Source: Acidobacteriota bacterium (GTDB taxonomy: Bacteria; Acidobacteriota; UBA6911). Taken from it: 47,501 nt of DNA. The stretch is from assembly GCA_016934555.1 (NCBI GenBank), contig JAFGSS010000083.1, positions 1-47,501 on the forward strand, written 5' to 3'. Under the pieces are notes generated by a model, which saw only the letters and a program-made list of their open reading frames with translations, was not told the DNA's origin and made no database searches. Positions 28,201-37,337 of this stretch are shown in pieces. Both the position numbers and the translations under genes were made by a program. Numbering within the stretch: the stretch's first letter is position 1; the number at the start of each line of letters is the position of its first letter.

Positions 28201-28947
28201 CGGCAGCCGGTATTCGGGGATGCCGTAGCGCAGCATCCCCCCGAGCTTGGGGAGGGATTCGAAGATCGTCACCCGGTGCCCCCGCAGGGCCAGGTAATTG
28301 GCGCAGCTCAGCCCGCCCGGGCCCCCGCCGACGACGGCCACGCTCCTGCCGGAATCGGGGATATCGGCCGGCTTGAGCGGCGGGGTGTCGTGGTTTTCGG
28401 CGACGTAGCGCTTGATGAAGTTGATGCCGACCGGCTCGTCCACCTGGTTGCGCAGGCAGGCGACCTCGCACTTGCGGACGCAGACGCGGCCGCAGACGAC
28501 CGGGAGCGGGTTCCGTTCGCGGATGAGGTCGAGCGCCTCCTTGTGGTACCCCAGGGCCGAGAGGCTCAGGTAGCCCTGGATGTCGACCCCGGCGGGGCAG
28601 GCGCGCTGGCCGGGGCAGACGCAGTCGGCGTAGTGGTCCGAAAGGAGGAGCTCCAGCGCCGTCTTGCGCGCGGTGACGATCCGGTCGCTCCGGGTGGTGA
28701 CCTCCATCCCGTCGCGGATCCGGGTCACGCAGGACGGCAGCAGCCGGGGCGAGCCCTTGACCTCCACGACGCACAGGAAGCAGGAGCCGTACGGCTCCAG
28801 CCGGGGGTCGTGGCACAGGGTGGGGATGTCGTCGAGCTGACCGGCGCGCACCACGTCCAGGATCGTCTGGCCCGGTTCCCCCGACACCTTCCGGCCGTTG
28901 ATCGTCAGTTCCACTCGAAGGGTCTTCTTTTCGGTATCTATTGCCAT
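25300..28947 (-). CDS. Fusion: 2Fe-2S ferredoxin + GltD/NfnB-like FAD-NAD(P)H domain + 2x[4Fe-4S] + NuoG/FdhA-like molybdopterin-type domain
   Basis: 1215 aa; CHDPRLEPYGSCFLCVVEV, CVCPGQRACPAGVDIQGYL, VAVVGGGPGGLSCANYLALRGHRVTIFE, VVVVGGGNSAIDAARTAL, CILCGRCIRTC, CIACGACVESCP, CTFCSVGCRLDL. Confidence 0.95.
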   Translation of the reverse strand: MAIDTEKKTLRVELTINGRKVSGEPGQTILDVVRAGQLDDIPTLCHDPRLEPYGSCFLCVVEVKGSPRLLPSCVTRIRDGMEVTTRSDRIVTARKTALELLLSDHYADCVCPGQRACPAGVDIQGYLSLSALGYHKEALDLIRERNPLPVVCGRVCVRKCEVACLRNQVDEPVGINFIKRYVAENHDTPPLKPADIPDSGRSVAVVGGGPGGLSCANYLALRGHRVTIFESLPKLGGMLRYGIPEYRLPREQLDHEIQGILDLGIRVETGKALGRDFTLESLRGAAGFDAVFVALGAPLGKKMGLENEDSIVGVSSALDFLRDCELEGKPELKGKVVVVGGGNSAIDAARTALRCGAEEVTIVYRRTRAEMPAHHEEVDAAEAEGANMELLAAPLDLIAENGRLRALRCQRMELGEPDASGRRRPVPIPGAVIDIDCSYIFAAIGQDTDLTALEGDSEDARPAANRWATLEANAATMESSVKGVFTGGDVVLGPSTVIDAIAHGRRAALAIDQYLTCGEAVGPEPDFKSRRDFFGEIPGETFDNVEHEPRCRMPEREAAERVRDFREVETGLDEAHTKHEAVRCMECGCKSVFHCDLKRYAGEYGVDIARLSGEVRRHKVDRSHPLISLDPNKCILCGRCIRTCSEIVGLGILGFVGRGFDTTVRPALGKSMAESDCIACGACVESCPTGALEARFQYSRQGPWKTTRVPSVCTFCSVGCRLDLNVAADGLLWATAPNTLADGRGELCRKGRFGTGLVQGPDRLKRPLVKKNGKLEETGWDEALQAAAAALGKGVETGGPESVAILAAPRMTIEESHLVARIAASLGTGQVGSYGRARRGGPRHDLDAILGRTASTCAMEDLAGADLILIAGADPGATHPVLGMAVRRALRAGAEMIAVNSGPIDLLRPEDLWLDARRGTAGILYGTMMERVLGRPGTGDGIPGADALRESIASLTPERAAEFSGVEAAKIQSAADRIVRARKVIAVYDLDETLERSSDDLKALAQLLALTGHLGSPGEGLLLLHSDCNSVGARLAGIDRALDPHRARTALVLFENPLADYRAHRELAGIESFVVMDHFMTETARAADVVLPAATLAESEGTVVSFDGRIGTLERASSPAGGLANVDILARLAAALGTPDLPADPEELRRALAAGLGLDAAELERARGRGAAWPAEAVSIRSLEPIRIDSTASTANIFPYATLDAVLEKKLAEME

Positions 28948-28993
28948 CTTCCTACCTGTTTCCTTTATGGGCGGCCTCCCGCGGACCGTGCCC

Positions 28994-30742
28994 CTATCTT
29001 TTTTCTATGGCCCCCACGTTGCAGACCGTGATGCATTTGCCGCAGCGGATGCATTTGGCGTCGTCGATCGTGTGCGGCTTCTTCTTTTCACCCGTGATGG
29101 CGCCCACGGCGCAGGCGGCGATGCAGAGCCCGCACCCGATGCATTTTTCCGGGATGACGGCGAATTCCACCAGGGCGAGGCACGACTTGGCCGGGCATTT
29201 ATGGTCCCGGATATGGGCGTGGTATTCGTCCAGGAAATAGCGCAGGGTCGTGAGCACCGGGTTGGGCGCGCTTTGCCCCAGCCCGCAGAGCGAGCTCGAT
29301 TTGATCTGCTCCCCGAGCTCCGACAGCAGGGCGATGTCCTCGTCCTTCCCCTTTCCGGTGCAGATCCGTTCCAGGATTTCCAGCATCCGCTTGGTCCCCA
29401 CGCGGCAGAAGGTGCACTTGCCGCACGACTCGTTCTGCGTGAAGGAGAGGAAAAAACGGGCCACGTCCACCATGCAGGTGGTCTCGTCCATGACGACCAT
29501 GCCCCCCGAGCCCATGATGGCCCCGGTGGCGGTGATCTGTTCGTAGTCGATGGGGGTGTCGCCGAGGCTGGCCGGGATGCAGCCCCCGGAAGGTCCTCCC
29601 ATCTGCACCGCCTTGAACGGCCCGCCGGTGAGCGTGCCGCCGCCGATGTCGTAGATGACTTCGTTGATGGTCATTCCCATCGGGACTTCCACCAGCCCGC
29701 CGTTCTTGACCTTGCCGGCCAAGGCGAAAACCTTGGTCCCCTTCGACCCCTCCGTCCCGAGGGAGTTGAAGGCGGCGGCGCCGTTCTGGACGATCCAGGC
29801 CACGTTGGCCAGCGTCTCGACGTTGTTGATGCAGGTGGGGTGTCCCCAGAGCCCCGCCTCGACGGGGAAGGGGGGCCTCACCCTTGGCATGCCGCGCTTC
29901 CCCTCGATGGAGGCGATCAGGGCGGTTTCCTCGCCGCAGACGAACGCGCCGGCCCCCTCCTTCAGCTTGATGTCGAAATGCAGCCCCTTTCCCAGGATGT
30001 TGCTGCCGAGCAGGGCGCGGGCGGTCGCCTGGGAGATGGCGTGCTTGAGCCTTTTCACGGCTTCCGGGTATTCGGCCCTCACGTAGATGTAGCCGGCGTC
30101 GGCGCCGATGGCGTAGGCCGCCAGGGCCATCCCTTCGAGGATCGAGTGCGGGTCGCTTTCGAGCAGGCTCCGGTCCATGAAGGCGCCGGGGTCCCCCTCG
30201 TCGGCGTTGCAGATCACGTACTTGTGAGTGTCCCGGGACCCGGCGGCCAGCCGCCACTTGGTGCCGGTGGGGAAGCCGGCGCCTCCGCGGCCGCGCAGCC
30301 CGCTGTCTGCGATCGTCTGGACCACTTCTTCCGGCGTCATCCGGGTGAGCGCGCGTTCGAGCGCCTGGTACCCGCCGCGCTCGAGGTATTCGTCCAGGCT
30401 GTCGGGGTCGATGATGCCGCTGTTGCGCAGGGCGATCCGCCGCTGTCTCGACTGGACGCCGACGGAATCGAGGACCCAGTCCGACACCACGCGGCCGTTT
30501 CTGACGTGCTCCTCGACGATGCGTTCCACCCGGTCCGGGGTCACGTTCCGATAGAAAGTGCCGCCGCCGTCGCCCTCCTTGACTTCGACCAGGACCTCGG
30601 CGTAGCACATGCCGATGCAGCCGGTCTTTTTCAGGAGCGCGTCGCTGGAGTTGGAGCCCAGGACCTCCGCAAACCTCTGATAGACCTTGAGGCCCCCGGC
30701 CGCCAGCCCGCAGGACCCGAGCCCCACTAACACTTCCCGCAT
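28994..30742 (-). CDS. NuoF/HydB-like NADH-binding flavin Fe-S subunit with C-terminal 2x[4Fe-4S]
   Basis: GLRGRGGAGFPTGTKWRLA, NADEGDPGAFMDRSLLESDPH, GAGAFVCGEETALIASIEGKRGMPRVRPPFP, ESCGKCTFCRVGTKRM, C-terminal CIGCGLCIAAC and CIRCGKCITVC. Confidence 0.96.
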   Translation of the reverse strand: MREVLVGLGSCGLAAGGLKVYQRFAEVLGSNSSDALLKKTGCIGMCYAEVLVEVKEGDGGGTFYRNVTPDRVERIVEEHVRNGRVVSDWVLDSVGVQSRQRRIALRNSGIIDPDSLDEYLERGGYQALERALTRMTPEEVVQTIADSGLRGRGGAGFPTGTKWRLAAGSRDTHKYVICNADEGDPGAFMDRSLLESDPHSILEGMALAAYAIGADAGYIYVRAEYPEAVKRLKHAISQATARALLGSNILGKGLHFDIKLKEGAGAFVCGEETALIASIEGKRGMPRVRPPFPVEAGLWGHPTCINNVETLANVAWIVQNGAAAFNSLGTEGSKGTKVFALAGKVKNGGLVEVPMGMTINEVIYDIGGGTLTGGPFKAVQMGGPSGGCIPASLGDTPIDYEQITATGAIMGSGGMVVMDETTCMVDVARFFLSFTQNESCGKCTFCRVGTKRMLEILERICTGKGKDEDIALLSELGEQIKSSSLCGLGQSAPNPVLTTLRYFLDEYHAHIRDHKCPAKSCLALVEFAVIPEKCIGCGLCIAACAVGAITGEKKKPHTIDDAKCIRCGKCITVCNVGAIEKR

Positions 30743-30838
30743 AAAACCTCCGAAGATAACCCCGGGCTCCGCGCCCGGGCCGATAAGCCCCCGGCCCCCG
30801 TTTCCGGCTCTCCCGGAATCGCCGCCGTAGAGGAGAGG

Positions 30839-31369
30839 CTAGGCCGTCGCCGGCCGCTCGCCGCCGGCTGCCTCGGCCGCCTTGTCAGCGTCGCGGCGGT
30901 ACTGGCGCAGCAGCTTCCGGACCGACTGGGGCGTCAGGCGCCCGTGAGTCTGATCGTCGATCATCAGGGCGGGGGCCAGGCTGCAGCATCCCAGACAGGC
31001 CACGACCATGTAGGTGAACACTCCATCCCCCGTCGTCTCGTCCGGGGCGACCACAAGCTCGTCGGAGATCACCTGCCCGATCGTCTCCGCCCCGACCACG
31101 TGGCACGCGGTCCCCTTGCAGAGCCGGATGATGTGCTTGCCCAGCGGCTTGGTGCGGAACTGCTTGTAAAAGGTGATGACGCCGCAGATCTCGGCCGTGG
31201 GGATCCCGGTGATGTCCGAGATCTGCCCGATGGCGGATTCCGGGACAAAGCCGTAACTGTCCTGCGCGGCCTGCAGCAGCGGGATGAGCATCCCCGGCTC
31301 ACCCCGGTGCCGCCACAGCATGCGTTCAAACGCGGCCGGTACCCGGACGCTTTCATCTGGCTGAATCAT
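30839..31369 (-). CDS. NuoE/HydC-like thioredoxin-fold [2Fe-2S] subunit
   Basis: LLQAAQDSYGFVPESAIGQISDITGIPTAEICGVITFYKQFRTKPLGKHIIRLCKGTACHVVGAETI...VACLGCCSLAPALMIDDQTHG. Confidence 0.96.
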   Translation of the reverse strand: MIQPDESVRVPAAFERMLWRHRGEPGMLIPLLQAAQDSYGFVPESAIGQISDITGIPTAEICGVITFYKQFRTKPLGKHIIRLCKGTACHVVGAETIGQVISDELVVAPDETTGDGVFTYMVVACLGCCSLAPALMIDDQTHGRLTPQSVRKLLRQYRRDADKAAEAAGGERPATA

Positions 31370-31387
31370 GATCGGACTGCTCCACGC

Positions 31388-32386
31388 TTACTTGGATGAG
31401 AAATTCAACGTGTTGAGCTGCTTGATCCGGAGAATTCCCGGAATCAGGCGGATCTCGTTGCGGATCGTGTTCTGGATCTGCTGGGTGGAAGCCCCCTCGA
31501 GCAGGAGGATGATGTGCTTCCCGCCGTCGGTCACGTCGCAGTGGACCACGTTGTCGGTGAAATAAAGCTTCATGTAAAGGCTCGAGAGCTTTGCCGGGTC
31601 GACGTCCAGGATGGCATAGGACGCGGTCTTGCGCAGGCTGCGCCCGCCGGCGGCCCCGCCGCTCTCGTTCATCGCCTGGACCTTCTCGTAGTCCTGGATG
31701 AACTCCTCGAGTTCCCGCGGGATGGCGGGCTTTTCTGAACAGTGGAGCTCGAAGCGCTCCACCCCCTCGAGGGACTTCAGGTGTCCTTCCACCAGCCGCT
31801 GGAGGTCCTGGCGGTTGTGCGCCTGTACCAGCAGGACGATGTCCCAGTCGCCGACCACGGGGTCGCAGTAGCAGACGCCGTCCGCGTAGTAGAGTTTCGA
31901 GAACATCTCCGGCAGGTCCGCCTCCTTTTTGCCGCGGATGAAGACCAGGCCGCTCGCCTGTTCGTTCGGCTCCTCGGCCGCCTTCGGCTCGGGGCGGACG
32001 GCTCCGGACGGGACCAGGTCCTTGATCCGGGCCACCAGCTCGTCCATTTCAAAGGGCTTGTCGAGGTAGGTGCTGCCGCCGTGGCTCTGGACGGCGTTGA
32101 TCGTGTCGTCGTTGCCGTAACCCGTGATGACGACCACCGGGAGTTCCGAGTAGATCGATTTGAGCACGGAGAGGATCTTCAGCCCGTTGATGTCGGGGAG
32201 GCGCAGGTCGAGTACGACGCAGCCGAAGGGGTTCTGCCTCGATTCGGCCGCCTTGATCTTCGACAGCGCGGAGAGCCCCTCTTCGCATTCGTCGACTTCG
32301 AATCCATGCTGGGCAAGCCCGACCATGACCTGGCGGCGCAGTGCGGCTTCATCGTCCACTATCAAAACTCTGGGTTGTATGCTCAT
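31388..32386 (-). CDS. Response regulator: REC domain plus two AsnC/Lrp-type ligand-binding (RAM-like) repeats, no HTH
   Basis: MSIQPRVLIVDDEAALRRQVMVGLAQHG...; two repeats ...MFSKLYYADGVCYCDPVVGDWDIVLLVQAHN.. and ..LYMKLYFTDNVVHCDVTDGGKHIILLLEGAS.. Confidence 0.85.
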   Translation of the reverse strand: MSIQPRVLIVDDEAALRRQVMVGLAQHGFEVDECEEGLSALSKIKAAESRQNPFGCVVLDLRLPDINGLKILSVLKSIYSELPVVVITGYGNDDTINAVQSHGGSTYLDKPFEMDELVARIKDLVPSGAVRPEPKAAEEPNEQASGLVFIRGKKEADLPEMFSKLYYADGVCYCDPVVGDWDIVLLVQAHNRQDLQRLVEGHLKSLEGVERFELHCSEKPAIPRELEEFIQDYEKVQAMNESGGAAGGRSLRKTASYAILDVDPAKLSSLYMKLYFTDNVVHCDVTDGGKHIILLLEGASTQQIQNTIRNEIRLIPGILRIKQLNTLNFSSK

Positions 32387-32456
32387 CGTTCCTTCCTTTC
32401 ATGGCCGGGGTTCGGGTAACCTCCGGCGATTGATATTATGTGTCCGATGGCATCAA

Positions 32457-32472
32457 TGCAATCTTTGGGCCA
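32457..32472 (-). promoter_or_regulatory. Candidate sigma-54 (-24/-12) promoter of the NuoEF/transhydrogenase-like operon
   Basis: - strand TGGCCCAAAGATTGCA versus consensus TGGCAC-N5-TTGCA (one mismatch); ~70 bp upstream of the 32386 start codon. Confidence 0.65.
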
Positions 32473-32550
32473 CACCGGCCGCCTTGGGTAAATTACAGAA
32501 AATGAAGGTATTATGTCAAAAGCGGCAGCAATCCGGACTCTGCAGCGGAC

Positions 32551-32625
32551 TGTTAAGGAATTTAACATCTAATGCATAATACCTTTATATTCTTTAATAT
32601 AGCTCCAGTGTTCAGAAATTTAACA
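32551..32625. promoter_or_regulatory. Two 17-bp palindromic elements TGTTMA-GRAAT-TTAACA (candidate enhancer/UAS sites)
   Basis: TGTTAAGGAATTTAACA 32551-32567 and TGTTCAGAAATTTAACA 32609-32625, centres 58 bp apart, ~80-170 bp upstream of the sigma-54-like promoter. Confidence 0.6.
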
Positions 32626-32672
32626 GTCAACGATTTTATACTCCGATCCACCCCCTGGAGTCAATTGAAGGG

Positions 32673-33713
32673 TTAGGGCTGCAGCTGCTGCCTGAAAAGC
32701 TCGAGCAGCTCGCGGCTGGCGGCAAACGGCGTGGCCCCGCCCCGCCGGACCTCCTCCCTGAGCTGGGGCAGACGGGCGGCGACCCTGGCGTCGGCGTGGA
32801 AGGACTCCTCCAGGCCCAGGAGCAGAAGTTCGTTCATCCAGGCGAGCGCCTGGCGGCTGCGCCGCTCGGCCAGCAGGCCCCCGCGGTCCATCAGCTGCCG
32901 GTGGTCCAGGATCATCTGCCAGACCTCGGCGACCCCCTCGCCGTGCAGCGAGGAGCAGGTCAGGACGGGGGGGAGCCACCCGTCGGCCGGGGCGGGGAAG
33001 AGGTGGAGGGCGCCGGCGTACTCGATCCGGGCGCGGTCGGCCTTGCGTCTGTTGTCCCCGTCCGCCTTGGTGATGGCCATGCCGTCGAGCATCTCGATGA
33101 TGCCGCGCTTCATCCCCTGCAGTTCGTCCCCCGCCCCGGCCAGCATCAGGAGGAGGAAGAAATCGGTCATGGAGCGGACGGCGGTTTCCGACTGCCCGAC
33201 GCCGACGGTTTCCACCAGGATGTTCCGGTAGCCCGCGGCTTCGCACAGGAGCATGGTCTCCCGCGTGCGCCGCGCCACCCCTCCGAGGTGACCCCGGGAC
33301 GGGGAGGGGCGGATGAAGGCGTCGGTTTCCACCGCCAGCCGTTCCATCCGGGTCTTGTCCCCCAGGATGCTGCCGCCCGAAATCGGGCTCGAGGGATCGA
33401 CGCTCAGCACCGCCACGTTCTCCCCGCGATCGCGGATCAGGTGCATGCCGAGCGCATCGATGAAGGTGCTCTTGCCGACCCCGGGGACCCCGGTGATGCC
33501 GACCCGGCGGCTCCCCCCGGCGTGCGGAAGGAGCTGGTCGAGGATGCGGGCGGCAAGTTCTCCGTCGGAGGGGAGATCGCTCTCGATGACGGTGATGGCG
33601 CGGGCCAGGATCGTCCGGTCTCCCCCGAGGACCCCTTCGACGTACCGCTCGGGCGGCAGGCGTCGGCGCGCCGGGGTGTGAGGGTGTCGAGGGTGTTCGG
33701 CCATGGCGGTCAA
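32673..33713 (-). CDS. meaB: Methylmalonyl-CoA mutase-associated GTPase MeaB
   Basis: RRVGITGVPGVGKSTFIDALGMHLIRDRGENVAVLSVDPSSPISGGSILGDKTRMERLA...FIRPSPSRGHLGGVA. Confidence 0.96.
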   Translation of the reverse strand: MTAMAEHPRHPHTPARRRLPPERYVEGVLGGDRTILARAITVIESDLPSDGELAARILDQLLPHAGGSRRVGITGVPGVGKSTFIDALGMHLIRDRGENVAVLSVDPSSPISGGSILGDKTRMERLAVETDAFIRPSPSRGHLGGVARRTRETMLLCEAAGYRNILVETVGVGQSETAVRSMTDFFLLLMLAGAGDELQGMKRGIIEMLDGMAITKADGDNRRKADRARIEYAGALHLFPAPADGWLPPVLTCSSLHGEGVAEVWQMILDHRQLMDRGGLLAERRSRQALAWMNELLLLGLEESFHADARVAARLPQLREEVRRGGATPFAASRELLELFRQQLQP

Positions 33714-33774
33714 GGCAAAGATACCTCCGTCCCCGGGCAGGGAAGATGCCTCCCCGGCCCGGGAGCTTGAGAAA

Positions 33775-35919
33775 TCAGGCGCCGGCGTGCTGCATCAGCG
33801 CCCGGAGGACCTTCTGGGCGCAGAGGGGGATGACCGTGCCGGGGCCGAAAATATCGGTCGCCCCCGCCCGGTAGAGCTCCTCGTACGCCTGCGGCGGGAT
33901 CACGCCGCCGACAAAGACCAGGATGTCCTCCCGGCCCAGCTTTCTGAGCTCGGCGATGACCTCCGGGACCAGGGTGGCATGCCCCCCGGCCAGGGAAGAG
34001 GCGCCCAGGGCGTGCACGTCGTTTTCCACCGCCATCCGCGCCGCTTCGCGCGGCGTCTGGAACAGGGGGCCGACGTCGACGTCGAACCCGAGGTCGGCGA
34101 ACGCCGTGGCGATCACCTTAGCGCCGCGGTCATGGCCGTCCTGCCCCATCTTGGCGACCAGGATGCGGGGCCGGCGGCCTTCGGCCCTGGCGAACTCCTC
34201 CGCCAGCGCCGCCGCCTTCTGGAATTCCGGGTCCTGGCGACTCTCGGAGGAGTAGACGCCGGAGATGGTCCGGTTGACCGCCTGGTAGCGCCCGAAAACC
34301 TTTTCGAGCGCCGAGGAGATCTCCCCCAGGGTCGCCCGCCGGCGCGCGGCTTCGACCGAGAGGTCGAGCAGGTTGCCCTCCCCCTTCTCCGCCGCCTGGG
34401 TGAGCGCGCCGAGGGCGGCGTCCACCGCCGCCTGGTCGCGAGCCGCCTTCGTTTCGGCCAGCCGGCGCAGCTGCGATTCCCTCACCGCCTGGTTGTCCAC
34501 CACCAGGACCTCGAGCTCCTCCTCCTTCTCGGGACGGTACTTGTTGACCCCGACGATGGTCTCGCGCCCGGAATCGATCAGCGCCTGCCGCCGCGCGGCC
34601 GCCTCCTCGATCCGCATCTTGGGGATGCCGGTCTCGATCGCCTTGGCCATGCCGCCCAGCTCCTCGATCTCCCGGATGTGGTGCCAGGCCTTGTGCATGA
34701 GCTCCCGCGTCAGGGCCTCCACGTAGTAGCTCCCGGCCCACGGGTCCACTACCTTCGTGATGTCGGTTTCCTCCTGGAGGTAGATCTGGGTGTTGCGCGC
34801 GATCCGGGCCGAGAAATCGGTCGGCAGCGCGATCGCCTCGTCCAGCGCGTTGGTGTGCAGCGACTGGGTGTGCCCGAGCGCGGCGGCCAGGGCCTCCACG
34901 CAGGTGCGCGGGACGTTGTTGAACACGTCCTGGGCCGCCAGGCTCCACCCGGAGGTCTGAGAGTGGGTCCGCAGTGCCATCGATCTCGGGTTTTTGGGGT
35001 CGAAAGCCCGGATGATCTTGGCCCACAGGATGCGGGCGGCCCGCATCTTGGCGATCTCCATGAAGTGGTTCATCCCGATGCCCCAGAAGAAGCTCAGCCG
35101 GGGGGCGAACTTGTCGATGTCCAGTCCCGCCGCGATCCCGGTGCGGATGTACTCCAGCCCGTCGGCAAGCGTGTAGCCGAGCTCGATGTCGGCGGTGCCG
35201 CCCGCTTCCTGGATGTGGTAGCCGCTGATGGAGATGCAGTTGAACTTCGGCATGTTGGCGGAACAGTAGCGGAAGATGTCGCCGATGATGCGCATCGAGG
35301 GGAGCGGAGGGTAGATGTAGGTGTTGCGGACCATGAACTCCTTCAGGATGTCGTTCTGGATGGTTCCGGCCAGGTCCTGCGTCTTCACCCCCTGCTCCTC
35401 GGCGGCGACGATGTAGAAGGCCATGACCGGGAGCACGGCGCCGTTCATGGTCATCGACACCGACATCTGCCCGAGCGGGATCTGGTCGAAGAGGATCTTC
35501 ATGTCCTCCACCGAGTCGATCGCCACGCCGGCCTTGCCGACGTCCCCCAGCACGCGCTCGTTGTCCGAGTCGTAGCCCCGGTGGGTGGCCAGGTCGAAGG
35601 CGACCGAGAGCCCCTTCTGGCCGGCGGCGAGGTTGCGCCGGTAGAAGGCGTTCGACTCCTCCGCCGTCGAGAATCCCGCGTATTGCCGGACGGTCCAGGG
35701 ACGCATGCAGTACATGGTCGCATAGGGCCCGCGCAGAAACGGCGGGATGCCGGCGGCGTAGTCCAGGTGTTCCATCCCCTCGAGGTCGGCGGCCGTGTAC
35801 AGCGGTTGGACCGCGATCCCCTCGGTCGTCATCCAGGCGGCGGCGCGGTCCCCGGACTCCGGGGCCCCGGCCGGCCGCGGGCTCAGCTTGTAGTCGATTT
35901 TCGTAAAATCCGGTTTCAT
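33775..35919 (-). CDS. mutB: Methylmalonyl-CoA mutase large subunit (with B12-binding domain)
   Basis: [66 protein letters not shown]...[36 protein letters not shown]. Confidence 0.97.
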   Translation of the reverse strand: MKPDFTKIDYKLSPRPAGAPESGDRAAAWMTTEGIAVQPLYTAADLEGMEHLDYAAGIPPFLRGPYATMYCMRPWTVRQYAGFSTAEESNAFYRRNLAAGQKGLSVAFDLATHRGYDSDNERVLGDVGKAGVAIDSVEDMKILFDQIPLGQMSVSMTMNGAVLPVMAFYIVAAEEQGVKTQDLAGTIQNDILKEFMVRNTYIYPPLPSMRIIGDIFRYCSANMPKFNCISISGYHIQEAGGTADIELGYTLADGLEYIRTGIAAGLDIDKFAPRLSFFWGIGMNHFMEIAKMRAARILWAKIIRAFDPKNPRSMALRTHSQTSGWSLAAQDVFNNVPRTCVEALAAALGHTQSLHTNALDEAIALPTDFSARIARNTQIYLQEETDITKVVDPWAGSYYVEALTRELMHKAWHHIREIEELGGMAKAIETGIPKMRIEEAAARRQALIDSGRETIVGVNKYRPEKEEELEVLVVDNQAVRESQLRRLAETKAARDQAAVDAALGALTQAAEKGEGNLLDLSVEAARRRATLGEISSALEKVFGRYQAVNRTISGVYSSESRQDPEFQKAAALAEEFARAEGRRPRILVAKMGQDGHDRGAKVIATAFADLGFDVDVGPLFQTPREAARMAVENDVHALGASSLAGGHATLVPEVIAELRKLGREDILVFVGGVIPPQAYEELYRAGATDIFGPGTVIPLCAQKVLRALMQHAGA

Positions 35920-37337
35920 TGCCCGCTCCTCATTCCAAGTTTGTCCTGCCATTCCGTCAGGGTGGCGACGGCGTCGCTCCCCACATGGACGAAGCCCCCG
36001 ATCCCGGCGGCCCGCAGCGCCTCGATCTGCTCCCTGGGGTTGCCGGCGACCAGCACCGGGACCTTTACCTTCGGGCAGACCTCCCGGGCCAGTTCCGCGT
36101 ATTCCGCATCGGAACTGCAGAGGACGATCAGGTCGGAGTCCGCCCCCTCGAAGCCTTCGGACACGGCAATGTCGAAGCCGGCGCAGCCGAAGAAATTGAG
36201 GCAGAAGTTGGAGCGCGCGCCCCTCATCTTGACGTCGCCGCGGGTGAGCAGAAGCACCTTGGGATACCGTCCGGTCGCCCGCGCGTATTCGATGGTCCGC
36301 CGGCGGATCGCCTCGAACGGCTCGGCGACCCGGGCCGCGGGGAGGGGAGAGGCGGTTTCCGAGGCGGACGGGAGTTTCGGGGCCTCCTTTTCGGTGAGGT
36401 TGGGGTAGTTGTTCACCCCGACCAGGCTGCGGCGGCGGCTCGCAAGTGCCTGTGCGCGCGCCGCGCGCGCGGCGGCGACCTCCTTGCCGATCGAACCGGA
36501 GGCGAGGGATTTCGAATAGCCCCCCTCGGCTTCCACCTGCCGGAACAGGTCCCAGGCGGCGCGCGCCATCGAGTCGGTGAGGGATTCGACGTAGTAGGAC
36601 CCGCCGGCCGGATCGGCCACCGCGTCCAGGTGCGTCTCCTCCTGGAGGATCCGCTGGATGTTGACCGCCAGGTGCGGGTCGAAGCCGAAAGGATCGATGG
36701 TGAGGCGGTCGCAGCCGCCGATGACGGCCGAGAGCGCCTCCGTGGTCACCCGCAACAGGTTGGTGTGCCGGTCGTAGAGGCTCTTGTTGCGCCGCGGGGT
36801 GCGCGCGTGGATCCGCATCGCTCCCCCGTCCGGGTCCTTCGCGCCGAAGGCGGTCAAGACCTGCGCCCAGAGGAGGCGCGCGGCCCGCAGCTTGGCGATT
36901 TCCATGAAGTAGGCGGGGCCGACGGCGAAGACGAAGGTAAGAGCGCGGGCGGCCTGGTCCACCGGCTGCGTGGCCGCGAGTTCCGCCAGCCGCTCCACCC
37001 CCGCGGCCATCGCCCAGGCCAGCTCCTGGACGCCGTGCGCCCCCGCCTCGTGCAGGAGATCGGCGCGGACGGCGCCGGGGTCGATCTCACCCTCCCGGGC
37101 GATCTCCCACCCGCGCTTCCCGCGACGGAAAGAGAGCTGCGGCTCCAAGCCTGCGAGGCTGTCCTTCCGGTAGTAGGGGCGCAGCGCGATCCCTTCCTCG
37201 GTCCTGTGGACCAGCCTCTTCTCGTAATCGGCCCCCTTGAGGTCGCTCGCGATCACCGCCTCCCATTCCGAAGTCGGGGTGGCGGGGAACTCCGCGGCCA
37301 GGTCGAGCGGTTCGCGGTCCGGGCTAGTGTCCGTCAT
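35916..37337 (-). CDS. mutA: Methylmalonyl-CoA mutase small subunit
   Basis: Degenerate mutase fold ([43 protein letters not shown]...), 4-bp overlap with mutB. Confidence 0.93.
   Translation of the reverse strand: MTDTSPDREPLDLAAEFPATPTSEWEAVIASDLKGADYEKRLVHRTEEGIALRPYYRKDSLAGLEPQLSFRRGKRGWEIAREGEIDPGAVRADLLHEAGAHGVQELAWAMAAGVERLAELAATQPVDQAARALTFVFAVGPAYFMEIAKLRAARLLWAQVLTAFGAKDPDGGAMRIHARTPRRNKSLYDRHTNLLRVTTEALSAVIGGCDRLTIDPFGFDPHLAVNIQRILQEETHLDAVADPAGGSYYVESLTDSMARAAWDLFRQVEAEGGYSKSLASGSIGKEVAAARAARAQALASRRRSLVGVNNYPNLTEKEAPKLPSASETASPLPAARVAEPFEAIRRRTIEYARATGRYPKVLLLTRGDVKMRGARSNFCLNFFGCAGFDIAVSEGFEGADSDLIVLCSSDAEYAELAREVCPKVKVPVLVAGNPREQIEALRAAGIGGFVHVGSDAVATLTEWQDKLGMRSGQ

Noticed and set aside
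25714-29031. Long + strand ORF (1105 aa) opposite the GltD/NuoG fusion
   Set aside because: Shadow ORF; composition is dominated by A, G, R, D, H and V with no family match.
32551-32567. Rex (NADH-sensing repressor) operator
   Set aside because: Half-sites are similar, but the spacer is 5 bp rather than 4 and the two copies sit upstream of a sigma-54-like promoter; kept as candidate activator sites instead.
33703-36408. Long + strand ORF (901 aa) opposite mutB/mutA
   Set aside because: Shadow ORF of the mutase genes.
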